Origin: an uncultured Pseudomonadota bacterium
GTDB lineage: Bacteria > Pseudomonadota > Gammaproteobacteria > Burkholderiales > Burkholderiaceae
DNA length: 64,000 bases
Assembly (NCBI GenBank): GCA_946480245.1
Contig: CAMLIZ010000001.1
Coordinates: 15,110 to 79,109, forward strand
Direction of reading: 5' to 3'
This document shows, piece after piece, positions 7,260 to 15,810 of this stretch. Within the stretch, counting starts at the first letter, position 1, and each line of letters begins with the position of its first letter. The notes under the pieces were generated by a model that was not told the origin of the DNA, did not search any database, and saw nothing but the letters and a program-made list of their open reading frames with translations. The position numbers and the translations under genes were made by a program.

Positions 7260-8999
7260 ATGAACATCGATCCTCTCCGAACCGCCGTGCAGCTTGGCCG
7301 CGCGCTGTGCCTGGCGCTGCTGCTAGGCCTGCTGGCCGCCGGCCCGGCCGCCGCCGAATCCAGCGTGCTGACCATCGACGGCTACGACGGCGTGCAAGTG
7401 CCGTGGAAGCTGAAGCGCCTGGTGCTGAAGTCCGAGAACAAGGACATCGGCGACCTGCTGCGGCAACTGGCCTCGAGCAATGAGCTGGCGATCCAGGTCG
7501 ACGATCGCATCAAGGGAACGGTCAGCGCCAACTTCTCGATGGCGCCGCAGGCCATCCTGGACATGCTGTCGCGGACCTACGGGTTCTTCTGGTTCTACGA
7601 CGGCAACTCGATCATCGTGTCGCCGGTGAGCGACGTGAAGATCGACATGGTGCGGCTGGCGCCCGACGCGCTGTCCAACCTGACCAACACGCTGCGCCGG
7701 CTGGGCGTGTACGACCCGCGCTTCCCGATCCGGGTCGATTCGGCCAACCGCCTCGTGGTGCTCAGCGGCCCGTCGCGCTATGTCGACATGCTGTCCAGCA
7801 TCTCGCGCGCGCTGCAGGATTCGGCCGAGCAGAAGGCGCCCACCGAGGTGCTGGTGTACCCGCTCAAGTACGCCTGGGCCGAGGACCGCACGCTGCCGTC
7901 GGGCGACAGCTCGGTGGTGATTCCCGGCGTGGTGACGGTGCTGCGCGGCATCTACGGCCAGGCCGACGACCGCATCTCGGTGCGCAGCGTCTCCAGCGTG
8001 CATCCGCGCTCGCGCCGCTCGCTGGCCGGCGGCGGCGTCGCCCGCACGCACTACGGCTTCTACGACAAAGTGGCCGAAGAGGCGCAGGGCGGCTCCGTGC
8101 GCGAGACCGTCAACCAGGTGCTGCAGAGCGCCGCCGCGCGCGGCGACGTGCCGGCCCAGACGCTGCCGGTGATCGTGGCCGACGCGCGCCGCAATGCGGT
8201 GGTGGTGCGCGACCTCGCCGACCGGCTGCCGCGGCACAAGGCCCTGATCCAGGAACTCGACAAGCGCTCGGCGCTGGTGGAGATCGAGGCCCGGATCGTC
8301 GACGTGCGCAGCGAGGCCGTGGCCAGCCTCGGCGTCGACTGGAACCTCACCGGCCACCGCGCGTCGCTGCAGATCGGCTCCGGCGGCACCGACTCGCCGC
8401 TGCGCGCCAGCGCGTCGCTGGCCACCGACCCGATCGACACCACCAGCCCGCAAGGCGGTCGCTTCACGGTGATGGGCGGCAGCGCCGCGCAGTTCCTCAT
8501 CTCGCGCATCCGCGCCCTCGAGCAGGACGGCAAGGCCCGCATCGTCGGCACGCCGCGCGTGACCACGCTGGACAACGTGCAGTCGGTCATGTCGAGCAAG
8601 GAGGTCTTCTACGTCAAGGTGCCGGGCACCTACGCGTCGGACCTGTTCGAGGTCTCCGCCGGCGTGTCGCTGACCGTGCAGCCCTTCGTCATCCACGACG
8701 ACGACGGCGCCTCGGTGCGCATCGCGGTCAACATCACCGACGGCGCGGTGGACAAGACCAAGCAGGTGGACGGCATCCCGCTCACCACGCAGAGCGAGAT
8801 CAACGCCGAGGCGATCGTGAAGGACGGTGCCAGCCTGCTGGTGGCGGGCTACGTGCGCGAGGAGGAGACCACCAGCAAGTCGGGCGTGCCGGTGCTGTCC
8901 AGCCTGCCGGGCGTGGGCGCGCTGTTCCGCGAGACCAACAGCAACTCGGTGCGGCAGGAGCGCTTCTTCCTGCTCACCCCGCACATCATCACGCCGTAG
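7260..8999 (+). CDS. sctC: T3SS outer-membrane secretin SctC
   Basis: A 579-residue secretin with an N-terminal signal peptide (LCLALLLGLLAAGPAAAESS). N0/N1 domains follow (KDIGDLLRQLASSNELAIQV, MLSRTYGFFWFYDGNSIIVS), then N3-like repeats and the C-terminal secretin barrel (LVEIEARIVDVRSEAVASLG; DLFEVSAGVSLTVQPFVI). It forms the outer-membrane ring of the injectisome. I chose the ATG at 7260; an in-frame GTG lies nine bases upstream. The length agrees with YscC/HrcC proteins. It needs partners to reach the outer membrane, and no pilotin gene is recognised nearby. Confidence 0.95.
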   Translation: MNIDPLRTAVQLGRALCLALLLGLLAAGPAAAESSVLTIDGYDGVQVPWKLKRLVLKSENKDIGDLLRQLASSNELAIQVDDRIKGTVSANFSMAPQAILDMLSRTYGFFWFYDGNSIIVSPVSDVKIDMVRLAPDALSNLTNTLRRLGVYDPRFPIRVDSANRLVVLSGPSRYVDMLSSISRALQDSAEQKAPTEVLVYPLKYAWAEDRTLPSGDSSVVIPGVVTVLRGIYGQADDRISVRSVSSVHPRSRRSLAGGGVARTHYGFYDKVAEEAQGGSVRETVNQVLQSAAARGDVPAQTLPVIVADARRNAVVVRDLADRLPRHKALIQELDKRSALVEIEARIVDVRSEAVASLGVDWNLTGHRASLQIGSGGTDSPLRASASLATDPIDTTSPQGGRFTVMGGSAAQFLISRIRALEQDGKARIVGTPRVTTLDNVQSVMSSKEVFYVKVPGTYASDLFEVSAGVSLTVQPFVIHDDDGASVRIAVNITDGAVDKTKQVDGIPLTTQSEINAEAIVKDGASLLVAGYVREEETTSKSGVPVLSSLPGVGALFRETNSNSVRQERFFLLTPHIITP

Positions 9000-9006
9000 G
9001 CCGCAC

Positions 9007-9984
9007 ATGGAACACGCTGTCGCCTACGTCCTCGTCGAGACCGGCCTGCACGCGGGTGCGCGGCTGGAGCTGCACGACGCGCAGGTCTGGTACTCGGTCG
9101 GCGGCATGGTGGATGCCGAGTACTGGCTCGCCGACGCCGAGCTCGCCGACGCCAAGGCGGAGTTCCGCCGCGCCGGCAGCACGCTCGAGGTCCGCCTCGT
9201 CAGCGGGCCGCCGATGTTGCTCGATGCCGCGTCGATCGAGGCCGGCGGCGAGCCGGTGCCGTTCACCAAGCCGCTGCTGTGGGGCGGGGTGTCGTTCCGC
9301 GCCGCCGTGATGCCGAAGCCGGCCGAGGCGCCGGCCGACAAGCCGGCCGTGCCCAGCGGGCAGCGGGCCGCGCTGGCCGGCGTGCTGGCGGGTGGGCGCC
9401 GCGTGCTGGGCAACCGGCGCGCCGTCTCGATGGTGCTCGCGCTGGCCGCGATCATGGTGCCCGCGGCCATCGTGCTGGCGCTGCTGAGCTCGCTGCTGCA
9501 GGAGCATCGCAGCCAGGACCTGCAGCGGCAGGCACTGTCGGCCCAGCAAGACCCGCAGGTGCAGCTGCAGCGCGCCAAGGCGGCGGCCCAGCGCCTGTCG
9601 GACCTGATCGGCTCTCCGGCCGTCAGCGTGAGCGCGCTCGACAGCAAGACGCTGGCCGTGTTCGGCAGCCGCGTGCCGTCCTCGCTGCGCGACCAGATCC
9701 AGGCGGCTGCGTCGCAGTTCGAGCACGACTTCACCGTGCGCGACCACGTCGCCTACCTGGCCGAGGGGGTGCCGCACGCGGCGCTGCTGACGCACCTGCC
9801 CGATGGCATCGACCTCGTGCAGTACGGGCCGCACGGCTTTCTCCGCGGCCACGACGGGCGCCTGTACCTCAACGGCGGCGTGCTGCCCGACGGCATGCAG
9901 GTGGACCTGATCCGCGACGGCGAGGTCCTGTTGAGCCGCGGCAATGAACGAGCGGTGCTGCGCGCCGGCGTAGACAACCCATGA
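9007..9984 (+). CDS. sctD: T3SS inner-membrane ring protein SctD
   Basis: 325 residues. An N-terminal cytoplasmic domain of about 110 residues resembles the degenerate FHA domain of SctD. A single transmembrane helix (SMVLALAAIMVPAAIVLALLSSLL, near residue 145) is followed by a periplasmic region with ring-building motifs. It is shorter than Yersinia YscD (about 420), so probably one periplasmic ring domain fewer. The gene follows sctC directly and its stop overlaps the next start by four bases. Confidence 0.85.
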   Translation: MEHAVAYVLVETGLHAGARLELHDAQVWYSVGGMVDAEYWLADAELADAKAEFRRAGSTLEVRLVSGPPMLLDAASIEAGGEPVPFTKPLLWGGVSFRAAVMPKPAEAPADKPAVPSGQRAALAGVLAGGRRVLGNRRAVSMVLALAAIMVPAAIVLALLSSLLQEHRSQDLQRQALSAQQDPQVQLQRAKAAAQRLSDLIGSPAVSVSALDSKTLAVFGSRVPSSLRDQIQAAASQFEHDFTVRDHVAYLAEGVPHAALLTHLPDGIDLVQYGPHGFLRGHDGRLYLNGGVLPDGMQVDLIRDGEVLLSRGNERAVLRAGVDNP

Positions 9985-10247
9985 GCGAACCAAGGAGTAC
10001 CGACATGCAAGACATGCCCTGGATGAAGCCCGATTTCGACCTGCGGGCAGTGATCGCCGGCGATGCGTCGGGCGCGTTTCGCGCGTCCGTCGAACGCACG
10101 CTGCAGGCGCTCGCCGAGCGCGTGGAACGCCAGCGCCCGCTGTGCCGCGACGCCGCACTGCGCGAGCGCATGGACGGCCTGCTGGTCGCCTGCGAGACGG
10201 GATCGGCCGTACTGGCCGCCGCCTACGACGCCGTGAGCGCCGTCTGA
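9981..10247 (+). CDS. Small T3SS protein, YscE-like needle co-chaperone candidate
   Basis: 88 residues, predicted mostly helical and acidic/basic mixed, with the core FRASVERTLQALAERVERQR and a final helix LLVACETGSAVLAAAYDAV. It sits between sctD and a YscG-like gene, the place held in Yersinia by yscE (the small partner that holds the needle subunit soluble) and yscF. It lacks the needle C-terminal signature, so I read it as the YscE counterpart. The start overlaps the sctD stop. Sequence similarity alone would be weak; the call rests on length, helicity and synteny. Confidence 0.5.
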   Translation: MSEPRSTDMQDMPWMKPDFDLRAVIAGDASGAFRASVERTLQALAERVERQRPLCRDAALRERMDGLLVACETGSAVLAAAYDAVSAV

Positions 10248-10265
10248 ACCGAACGGAGCGATGCG

Positions 10266-10661
10266 ATGAGCGACGAACTGTGCACTCCCTCCGACATGCG
10301 CCTGCTGGGCAACATCGGCTTCCTCGCCACCAAGATGGGCTGGCGCGACGAGGCCGAGGCGCTCTATGGCTCGCTGGCCGCCGTGGTGCAGAGCAAGGCG
10401 GACCTGTATTTCGCCTGGCTGGTCGCGCGCTGCGAGCTGGGCAACATGGACGGTGCCTGCGAGCTGATGGCGCGCCTGGAGACCACGCCGCAGGTGCCGG
10501 CCGAGATGGTGCTGATGGCGCAGTGCTACCTGCAATGCGCGGGCGGCGCGCCCGGGTGGGTTGACCTGGCACGCCGCGTGGTTCGCGGTGGCCCCGAGGC
10601 CTTCGGCTACGAGACCGCGCGCGCGATGCTCGACGAGCACGACCGCCAGGCCGTGCGATAG
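10266..10661 (+). CDS. YscG/HrpB1-like TPR chaperone of the T3SS
   Basis: 131 residues with tetratricopeptide-type helical pairs (LLGNIGFLATKMGWRDEAEA, ADLYFAWLVARCELGNMDGA, AEMVLMAQCYLQC). This small all-helical TPR layout is that of YscG and related proteins that bind the needle subunit in the cytoplasm, and also resembles HrpB1/HrpK. It lies 18 bases after the YscE-like gene and 15 bases before sctJ. Together these two would form the needle chaperone pair, although the likely needle genes are 16 kb away. Confidence 0.65.
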   Translation: MSDELCTPSDMRLLGNIGFLATKMGWRDEAEALYGSLAAVVQSKADLYFAWLVARCELGNMDGACELMARLETTPQVPAEMVLMAQCYLQCAGGAPGWVDLARRVVRGGPEAFGYETARAMLDEHDRQAVR

Positions 10662-10676
10662 GGCGAGGAGACAGCG

Positions 10677-11483
10677 ATGCGCCGAACCCTGACGCTGTTT
10701 GCACTCTGGCTGTGCTTGTGCCTGGCGGGTTGCGGCATGGAGCTGTACTCCAACCTGAGCGAGCAGGACGCCAACGAGATGATCGTCGAGCTGGCCCGCG
10801 GCGGCATCCGCGCCAGCAAGGATTCGCCCGACGGCAAGAGCTGGGCCGTCAAGGTCTCCGAATCCGACATGGCGCGCGCGCTCGAGCGCCTGAAGGCCGC
10901 CGCGCTGCCGCACGAGAAGAAGGCCAGCATGGCCGACCTGTTCGAAAAGGGCCACCTGGTCTCCACGCCCTATGAGGAGCGGGTGCGCTACGTGTACGCG
11001 ATCTCGGAGGAACTGTCGCGCACGCTGTCGCAGATCGACGGCGTGGTCACCGCCCGCGTGCACGTGGTGATCCCCGACAACGATCCGCTGGCCACCCGCG
11101 TGCAGCCCTCGTCGGCCTCGGTCTTCATCAAGCATCGCGCCAACGTCGACCTGCAGTACCTCACGCCGTCGATCAAGAACCTGGTCGTCAAGAGCATCGA
11201 GGGCCTGACCTTCGAGAACGTCAGCGTCTCGTTCTTCCCGGCGGCCGTGAACGAAGAGCACACCGAGCCGGTCGTTCCCAGCACCAAGCTGCTGCCGATC
11301 GGCCTGGAGGATGCGGGCTTCACGGTGCGCGACCTGCTGTTCCTCGGCCTGGCCACGCTCGGCCTGCTGATGGGCGCGCTGATCGCCTGGCGCCTGCTGC
11401 GGCGCCCCGCACCCGCGGTGCCGGCGGCCGCGCCGGCCGGTGCCGGCGCCGGCACCGGCTCCACGCCCCGGGGAACGCGGTGA
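10677..11483 (+). CDS. sctJ: T3SS inner-ring lipoprotein SctJ
   Basis: A 268-residue protein with a lipoprotein signal (LCLCLAGC, Cys19). The hallmark ELYSNLSEQDANEMI follows, then two ring-building domains (VSTPYEERVRYVYAISEELS; ARVHVVIPDN), and a C-terminal transmembrane helix (DLLFLGLATLGLLMGALIAW). It closes with an Ala/Pro-rich tail. SctJ forms the inner ring of the basal body with SctD. The family features are complete and unambiguous. The stop overlaps the GTG start of sctK. Confidence 0.96.
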   Translation: MRRTLTLFALWLCLCLAGCGMELYSNLSEQDANEMIVELARGGIRASKDSPDGKSWAVKVSESDMARALERLKAAALPHEKKASMADLFEKGHLVSTPYEERVRYVYAISEELSRTLSQIDGVVTARVHVVIPDNDPLATRVQPSSASVFIKHRANVDLQYLTPSIKNLVVKSIEGLTFENVSVSFFPAAVNEEHTEPVVPSTKLLPIGLEDAGFTVRDLLFLGLATLGLLMGALIAWRLLRRPAPAVPAAAPAGAGAGTGSTPRGTR

Positions 11484-12190
11484 AGGCCGCCCCCGCGCCG
11501 TTTCGCGGCCTGCTCGGGCGCTGGGTGGAGCGGCGCGAGCGCGCGACCTGGATCGAGCTGTTCAATGCCAGCCTCGGCCATCCGCTGGCCTACGTGCATC
11601 CGGCCGCATGGGCGCCGCTCACCGGCGCATCGCGGCGCCTGCTGGTGCGCCCGGCGCAGGCCGCGCCGCTGGCCGCACAGCACCTGTGGGCCGATCTGGA
11701 AGCACGGCGCGGCGGCGTGGTGGCACCGCTGGACTACGCGCTGCGTCAGTCCGCGCTGTGGCAGCTGGTGATGTGCCTGAACCGGCGCGAGATGCTCACG
11801 GTGGCGCTGTGGTGCGGCGCGATCGTGGTGCGCCGGCGTGTCGCCGGCGGTGTCGACCGGCGCAGTGCGGGCCGCTGGCGCAGCCGCCTGGGCGAAGGCT
11901 TGTATGCCGACGTGCTCGCCTCGTCGGGCGTGCTGGGCAAGTGCACGCCGCTGCCCGAGGCGCGCGAGCTGGCCAGCGGCCGGCTGCTGCTGGACCTCGG
12001 GCTGGCCTTGCTGCTGTCGTGGTCGGCCGACGCGCAGGGCTGGGCCGCGCGTCGCATCGAGGCCGCCGCCGGCCCGCACAGCCGCCGGCTCCCCCACTAC
12101 CTGGGCCCGGATGCGTTGACGCCCGCGCCTGCTGCGGCGGTGGAGCCGCTGCTGATGGCGTTCGTCGGGAGGCACTGCGATGGCAAATGA
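11480..12190 (+). CDS. sctK: T3SS sorting-platform protein SctK
   Basis: 236 residues starting at a GTG that overlaps the sctJ stop. The region FNASLGHPLAYVHPAAWAPL and the later LLLDLGLALLLSW/HYLGPDAL pattern fit YscK/HrpD-type proteins, which link SctQ pods to the SctD cytoplasmic ring. Position between sctJ and sctL is the usual one. No enzymatic motif is present. Sequence conservation in this family is low, so synteny carries much of the call. Confidence 0.75.
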   Translation: MKAAPAPFRGLLGRWVERRERATWIELFNASLGHPLAYVHPAAWAPLTGASRRLLVRPAQAAPLAAQHLWADLEARRGGVVAPLDYALRQSALWQLVMCLNRREMLTVALWCGAIVVRRRVAGGVDRRSAGRWRSRLGEGLYADVLASSGVLGKCTPLPEARELASGRLLLDLGLALLLSWSADAQGWAARRIEAAAGPHSRRLPHYLGPDALTPAPAAAVEPLLMAFVGRHCDGK

Positions 12191-12821
12191 CGAGCACGGC
12201 GCGGCCCTGGTCTTCGACGGTGCCCGCTTCACCCCCGCCACCCGTGTCATCAAGGCCGGCGAGCGCCAGCTCTGGCTCGAGCTGCAAGCCTTGCGCGGCG
12301 AGGCCGACGTTCGCATCGAGCGTGAGGTGGAGGCGCGCACCGCGCAGGCCCGCAAGGCGATCGAGAACCAGGTGGAGCTGCTCGTCGCGCAGCGCTTCGC
12401 CCAGCTGGCCCAGGCCTTCGACAGCGCTGCCGTGCAGCTGGAGCAGGCTGCCTTGGACCTTGCGCAGCAGATCGCCTTGCGCGTGATCGAGGCCTCCGAG
12501 CCCGCGGCCTTCTTTGCCCGAGCGGCCGAGCACCTGCAGGCCATCGTGCCGGCCGGCTCGGCACTGCGCCTGCACGTGCACCCGCGCGCGGCCGGCGAAC
12601 TTGGCGCGCTGCTCGAGCGCCTGCATGCGGCCGGCCTGCGGCACGTGCACGTGGTGCCGGACGAATCGATCGCCGAGCTGCGCGGCCTCGTGGTCGAGAC
12701 GCGCGACGGCGAGATCGAACTCGGCTGCGCGACCCAGCTGCGCCGCATCGCGACCGACATGCTGCAGGACGCGGCCACACCGGGCGCGGGCGACGCGCCG
12801 CCGGCGAGGGCCAGCCGATGA
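12180..12821 (+). CDS. sctL: T3SS ATPase stator SctL
   Basis: 213 residues: a long N-terminal helical stretch (VRIEREVEARTAQARKAIEN and on), then a C-terminal globular domain (LRLHVHPRAAGELGALLERL; ELRGLVVETRDGEIELGCAT) as in FliH/YscL. SctL dimers link the SctN ATPase to the SctQ pods. The start overlaps sctK by 11 bases and the stop overlaps sctO by four, so the three are tightly coupled. Confidence 0.88.
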   Translation: MANDEHGAALVFDGARFTPATRVIKAGERQLWLELQALRGEADVRIEREVEARTAQARKAIENQVELLVAQRFAQLAQAFDSAAVQLEQAALDLAQQIALRVIEASEPAAFFARAAEHLQAIVPAGSALRLHVHPRAAGELGALLERLHAAGLRHVHVVPDESIAELRGLVVETRDGEIELGCATQLRRIATDMLQDAATPGAGDAPPARASR

Positions 12822-13321
12822 GCAGCGCCACCTTCCGCCGCCTGTGCGCGGTGCGCCAGATCAAGGTGGAGCGCGCAAGCCGCGAGGTGGCGCGCCGGCA
12901 GGAGGCGCTGGCGCAGCGCGAAGAGGCGCTGCTGGCGGCGCGTGCCGCCGCAGCCTTGCGACTCGCCGAGCGCGGCCAGCTCGTCGACGGCTGGCGTGCC
13001 GAGCGGCTGGCGCTCTCGGCCTTCGATACCGAGGCCTACGACGGCCACCAGGCTGAGCTGACACGATGCGAGCGGCGCATCGCGCAGGCGCAGGCGGTCG
13101 TGCAGGTGCACCTGGCCGAGCGCGACGAGGCGGCACGCGCGCTGCGCGCCGCGGCGCAGGCGCTGCTGGCATGCCGGATCGACCTCAACAAGGCCGAGCG
13201 CGCCACCGAGCAGCACCGGGTGAGCGAGCGCGTGCGCGACGAAGCGCTGGAAGAAGACGAGCAGGACGAGCTCTCGGTGGTCGCGCGCGGTCGCGCCCAG
13301 GCCATGGAGGCCATGGCATGA
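12818..13321 (+). CDS. sctO: T3SS ATPase stalk protein SctO
   Basis: 167 residues, almost wholly predicted coiled coil rich in Arg, Glu and Ala (VERASREVARRQEALAQREE; CERRIAQAQAVVQVHLAERD). SctO/FliJ-type stalk proteins sit in the centre of the SctN hexamer and touch SctV. The gene lies between sctL and a short sctP-like gene with four-base overlaps on both sides, which is the expected order. Confidence 0.8.
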   Translation: MSSATFRRLCAVRQIKVERASREVARRQEALAQREEALLAARAAAALRLAERGQLVDGWRAERLALSAFDTEAYDGHQAELTRCERRIAQAQAVVQVHLAERDEAARALRAAAQALLACRIDLNKAERATEQHRVSERVRDEALEEDEQDELSVVARGRAQAMEAMA

Positions 13322-13884
13322 AGGCCACGCTCGTCGACGCCGAATTGGCCGCGTTCGCGGCGCGCGACGCCACGACGCCCGCGCCGGTGCAGGCCGAGGA
13401 CGTGGAGCGTTTCCGCATCGCGCTGCAGGAGCCGGCAGAGGCCCCGCCCGCGTCGGAGGTCGAAGCGCCGCGGGAGGAGGGCGCCGAGCGCCGGCCCCTG
13501 GCGGCGCCCGGCACGGCGCTGTCGTATGCGGTGCGCCATGCACCGTCGCCGACGGCGGTGCGTGCCGTGACGCGGGTGCGCCGCTCGCAACTCAACACGC
13601 ACACCGCGCGCAGCGCGGCGGTCGAGCCGCTGGCGCAGCTGCTGGCCACGATCGGCCAGCGTCCGCGCGACAAGGACGTGCACGACCTGAAGATCGTGCC
13701 GGCCGAGCCCAACCCGCTCGGGCTGACGCTGTTCGTCACGATGCGCGACGGCGAATTCATCGTGAAGGCCCGCACGACGCTGAGCCCCGAGCGCCGCGAG
13801 GAAGCGCAGCTCGCGCTCAACGTGCTCGAGAAGTCGTTGCGTGCGCGCCTGCGCCTGCCGGCGCACGTGGTGTTGATGGCCTGA
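13318..13884 (+). CDS. sctP: SctP-like needle-length/substrate-switch protein
   Basis: 188 residues: a Pro/Ala/Glu-rich, probably disordered first half, then a compact C-terminal region (LKIVPAEPNPLGLTLFVTMR; LSPERREEAQLALNVLEKSL) resembling the substrate-switch domain of HrpP/YscP. Ruler proteins usually scale with needle length, so this short form predicts a short needle if the relationship holds. The start overlaps the sctO stop (ATGA). The family is poorly conserved and the call leans on position. Confidence 0.65.
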   Translation: MKATLVDAELAAFAARDATTPAPVQAEDVERFRIALQEPAEAPPASEVEAPREEGAERRPLAAPGTALSYAVRHAPSPTAVRAVTRVRRSQLNTHTARSAAVEPLAQLLATIGQRPRDKDVHDLKIVPAEPNPLGLTLFVTMRDGEFIVKARTTLSPERREEAQLALNVLEKSLRARLRLPAHVVLMA

Positions 13885-13894
13885 GGACCCGGCG

Positions 13895-14710
13895 ATGGGC
13901 ATGGACCTTCCCCTCGACATCGCCGGCGTCAAGAACATGCTGTTCGCCGTGGTGCTCGCGCTGCCGCGGGTGGCCGGGCTGATCTGGGTGCTGCCGGTGA
14001 TCGCGATGACCGAGCTGCCCGGCATGGTGCGGCAGGTGGTCTCGATCGCGCTGTGCCTGCCGATGCTGCCGATGACCTTCCACATCGCCACCACGACGGA
14101 CCTGGCGCCGTTCGTGTGGATGCTGACGCTGTTCAAGGAGCTGGCGATCGGCGCCTTCATCGGCTTCGGCCTGGGCGTGTTCGTGTGGGTGTTCGCCCAT
14201 CTCGGCGAGTTGGTGGACACGCAGTCGGGCTACGCGAACCTGTTCATCTTCAACAACATCCTCAACACGGCCACCGGCCCGTTCGCCACCACCGCCACGC
14301 AGTCGGGCATCGCGCTGTTCATCGGCCTGGGCGGCCTGCGCGTGGCCATGCAGACGCTGATCGGCTCGTACCTCGTGTGGCCCATCGACAGTGCCGTGCC
14401 GCGCGCGCAGCTGCTGTTCGAAGCGTTTGCCGTCACGCACCTGGAGACCCTCTTCACGCTGACCGTGAAGCTGGCGGCGCCCGCCATGCTGATCCTGCTG
14501 ATCCTGGAGGTGGCCATCGGCCTGGTGGCGCGCTTCGGTCGCCAGATCGACACCTCATCGATCGCGTTCTCGGTGAAGGCGCTGGCCGGCCTGCTGGTGG
14601 TGGCGGTGCTGCTGCACTTCTCCGTCGACATCGTCGGCAACGTGGTGACCTCGGCCACGGCGCTCAGCCGCCTGATGTTCGGCAATGCCTGGCCGGGAGC
14701 GCAGCCATGA
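13895..14710 (+). CDS. sctT: T3SS export-gate protein SctT
   Basis: 271 residues with at least six hydrophobic helices and the SctT/FliR features FAVVLALPRVAGLIWVLPVI, KELAIGAFIGFGLGVFVW and GELVDTQSGYAN. It nucleates the export gate with SctR and SctS in the inner membrane. The length is normal. It is followed by sctU with a four-base overlap. Confidence 0.95.
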   Translation: MGMDLPLDIAGVKNMLFAVVLALPRVAGLIWVLPVIAMTELPGMVRQVVSIALCLPMLPMTFHIATTTDLAPFVWMLTLFKELAIGAFIGFGLGVFVWVFAHLGELVDTQSGYANLFIFNNILNTATGPFATTATQSGIALFIGLGGLRVAMQTLIGSYLVWPIDSAVPRAQLLFEAFAVTHLETLFTLTVKLAAPAMLILLILEVAIGLVARFGRQIDTSSIAFSVKALAGLLVVAVLLHFSVDIVGNVVTSATALSRLMFGNAWPGAQP

Positions 14711-15810
14711 GCGAGAAGACCGAACAGGCCACCGACTACAAGCTGCGCGAGGCGCGCAAGAAGGGCCAGATCGCGGTCAGCGCGGAGGTCAACACCGCGG
14801 CCAGCTTCATCGGCGTGGTGGGCTACGTGCTGCTGCAGGCGCCGGACATCGGCCGGCAGCTGAACGACCTGTTCCAGCTCATCCTGCGCCACGTGGAGAC
14901 GCTGGGGCGCAGCAACGGCGGCACCTCGTCGGACGTGATGCTGGAGATCGGCATGGTGCTGGCCCGGCTGTGCGCGCCGCCGTTGATCGTGGCGGCGCTG
15001 GTCGGCCTGATCGCCGGCCTGGCACAGACGCGCGGCCTGATCTCGTTCCACCCGGTGCTGCCGCAGCTGGACCGCGTGGACCCGGTGGCCGGCTTCGGCA
15101 GGGTCTTCAGCCTGCGCAGCCTGCTCACCTTCGCCAAGCTCCTGTTCGGCCTGATGGTGATCGGCGTGGTGGTGGCGGTGATGTACCGCGACATGCTGCC
15201 CGAAATGATCCGCTCGGGCTACCTGCCGGCGCAGCGCGTGGTCGTGCTGTCGTGGTACTTCGTGTCCCGGCTGCTCGCCGCGGGCGCGATCGTCGCCGGG
15301 CTGATGGCGGTGGCCGACTACCTGATCCAGCACTTCAGCTTCATGCGACAGATGAAGATGTCCAAGCACGAGCTGGTGGACGAGCACAAGAGCCTCGAAG
15401 GCAACCCGCAGATGAAGTCGCATCGCAAGCAGCTGTTCGAGGAGCTGCTCGACGAGACCACGCAGGAAAAGATCGGCCAATCGGAGGTGGTGGTCGTCAA
15501 CCCCACGCACGTGGCCGTGGCGATCCGCTACCAGCCGGGAAAGATCGATCTGCCGCTGGTCGCGGTGAAGGGCCTGGACGACCGCGCTCTCGCGATCCGG
15601 CAGTGCGCCGAGCAAAAGGGCATTCCCGTGTACGAGAACCGGCAGCTGGCGCGCGACCTGTACCGCGACTGCCGCGTCAACGAGTTCATCACCCACCAGT
15701 ACTTCGAGGCCGTGGCGGAGGTGTTCAAGTGGCTGGCCAAGTTGAGGAGCGCCAAGCAGATGGCGCAAAAGATGACGGGAAAGGAGGCACGCCATGAACG
15801 CGGCCGTTGA
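14707..15810 (+). CDS. sctU: T3SS autoprotease/export switch SctU
   Basis: 367 residues: an N-terminal SEKTEQATDYKLREARKKGQ motif, four transmembrane helices, then the cytoplasmic autocleavage domain with NPTH at residues 265-268 (SEVVVVNPTHVAVAIRY). Autocleavage between Asn and Pro changes export specificity together with SctP. All key residues are present. The gene overlaps sctT by four bases and the following sctQ by 17. Confidence 0.97.
   Translation: MSEKTEQATDYKLREARKKGQIAVSAEVNTAASFIGVVGYVLLQAPDIGRQLNDLFQLILRHVETLGRSNGGTSSDVMLEIGMVLARLCAPPLIVAALVGLIAGLAQTRGLISFHPVLPQLDRVDPVAGFGRVFSLRSLLTFAKLLFGLMVIGVVVAVMYRDMLPEMIRSGYLPAQRVVVLSWYFVSRLLAAGAIVAGLMAVADYLIQHFSFMRQMKMSKHELVDEHKSLEGNPQMKSHRKQLFEELLDETTQEKIGQSEVVVVNPTHVAVAIRYQPGKIDLPLVAVKGLDDRALAIRQCAEQKGIPVYENRQLARDLYRDCRVNEFITHQYFEAVAEVFKWLAKLRSAKQMAQKMTGKEARHERGR

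Noticed and set aside
9981..10247. Needle subunit (SctF) at the usual Ysc position
   Set aside because: The length fits, but the C-terminus lacks the needle pattern that is present in the two 68-residue proteins at 26.7 and 28.1 kb; a YscE-like role fits better.
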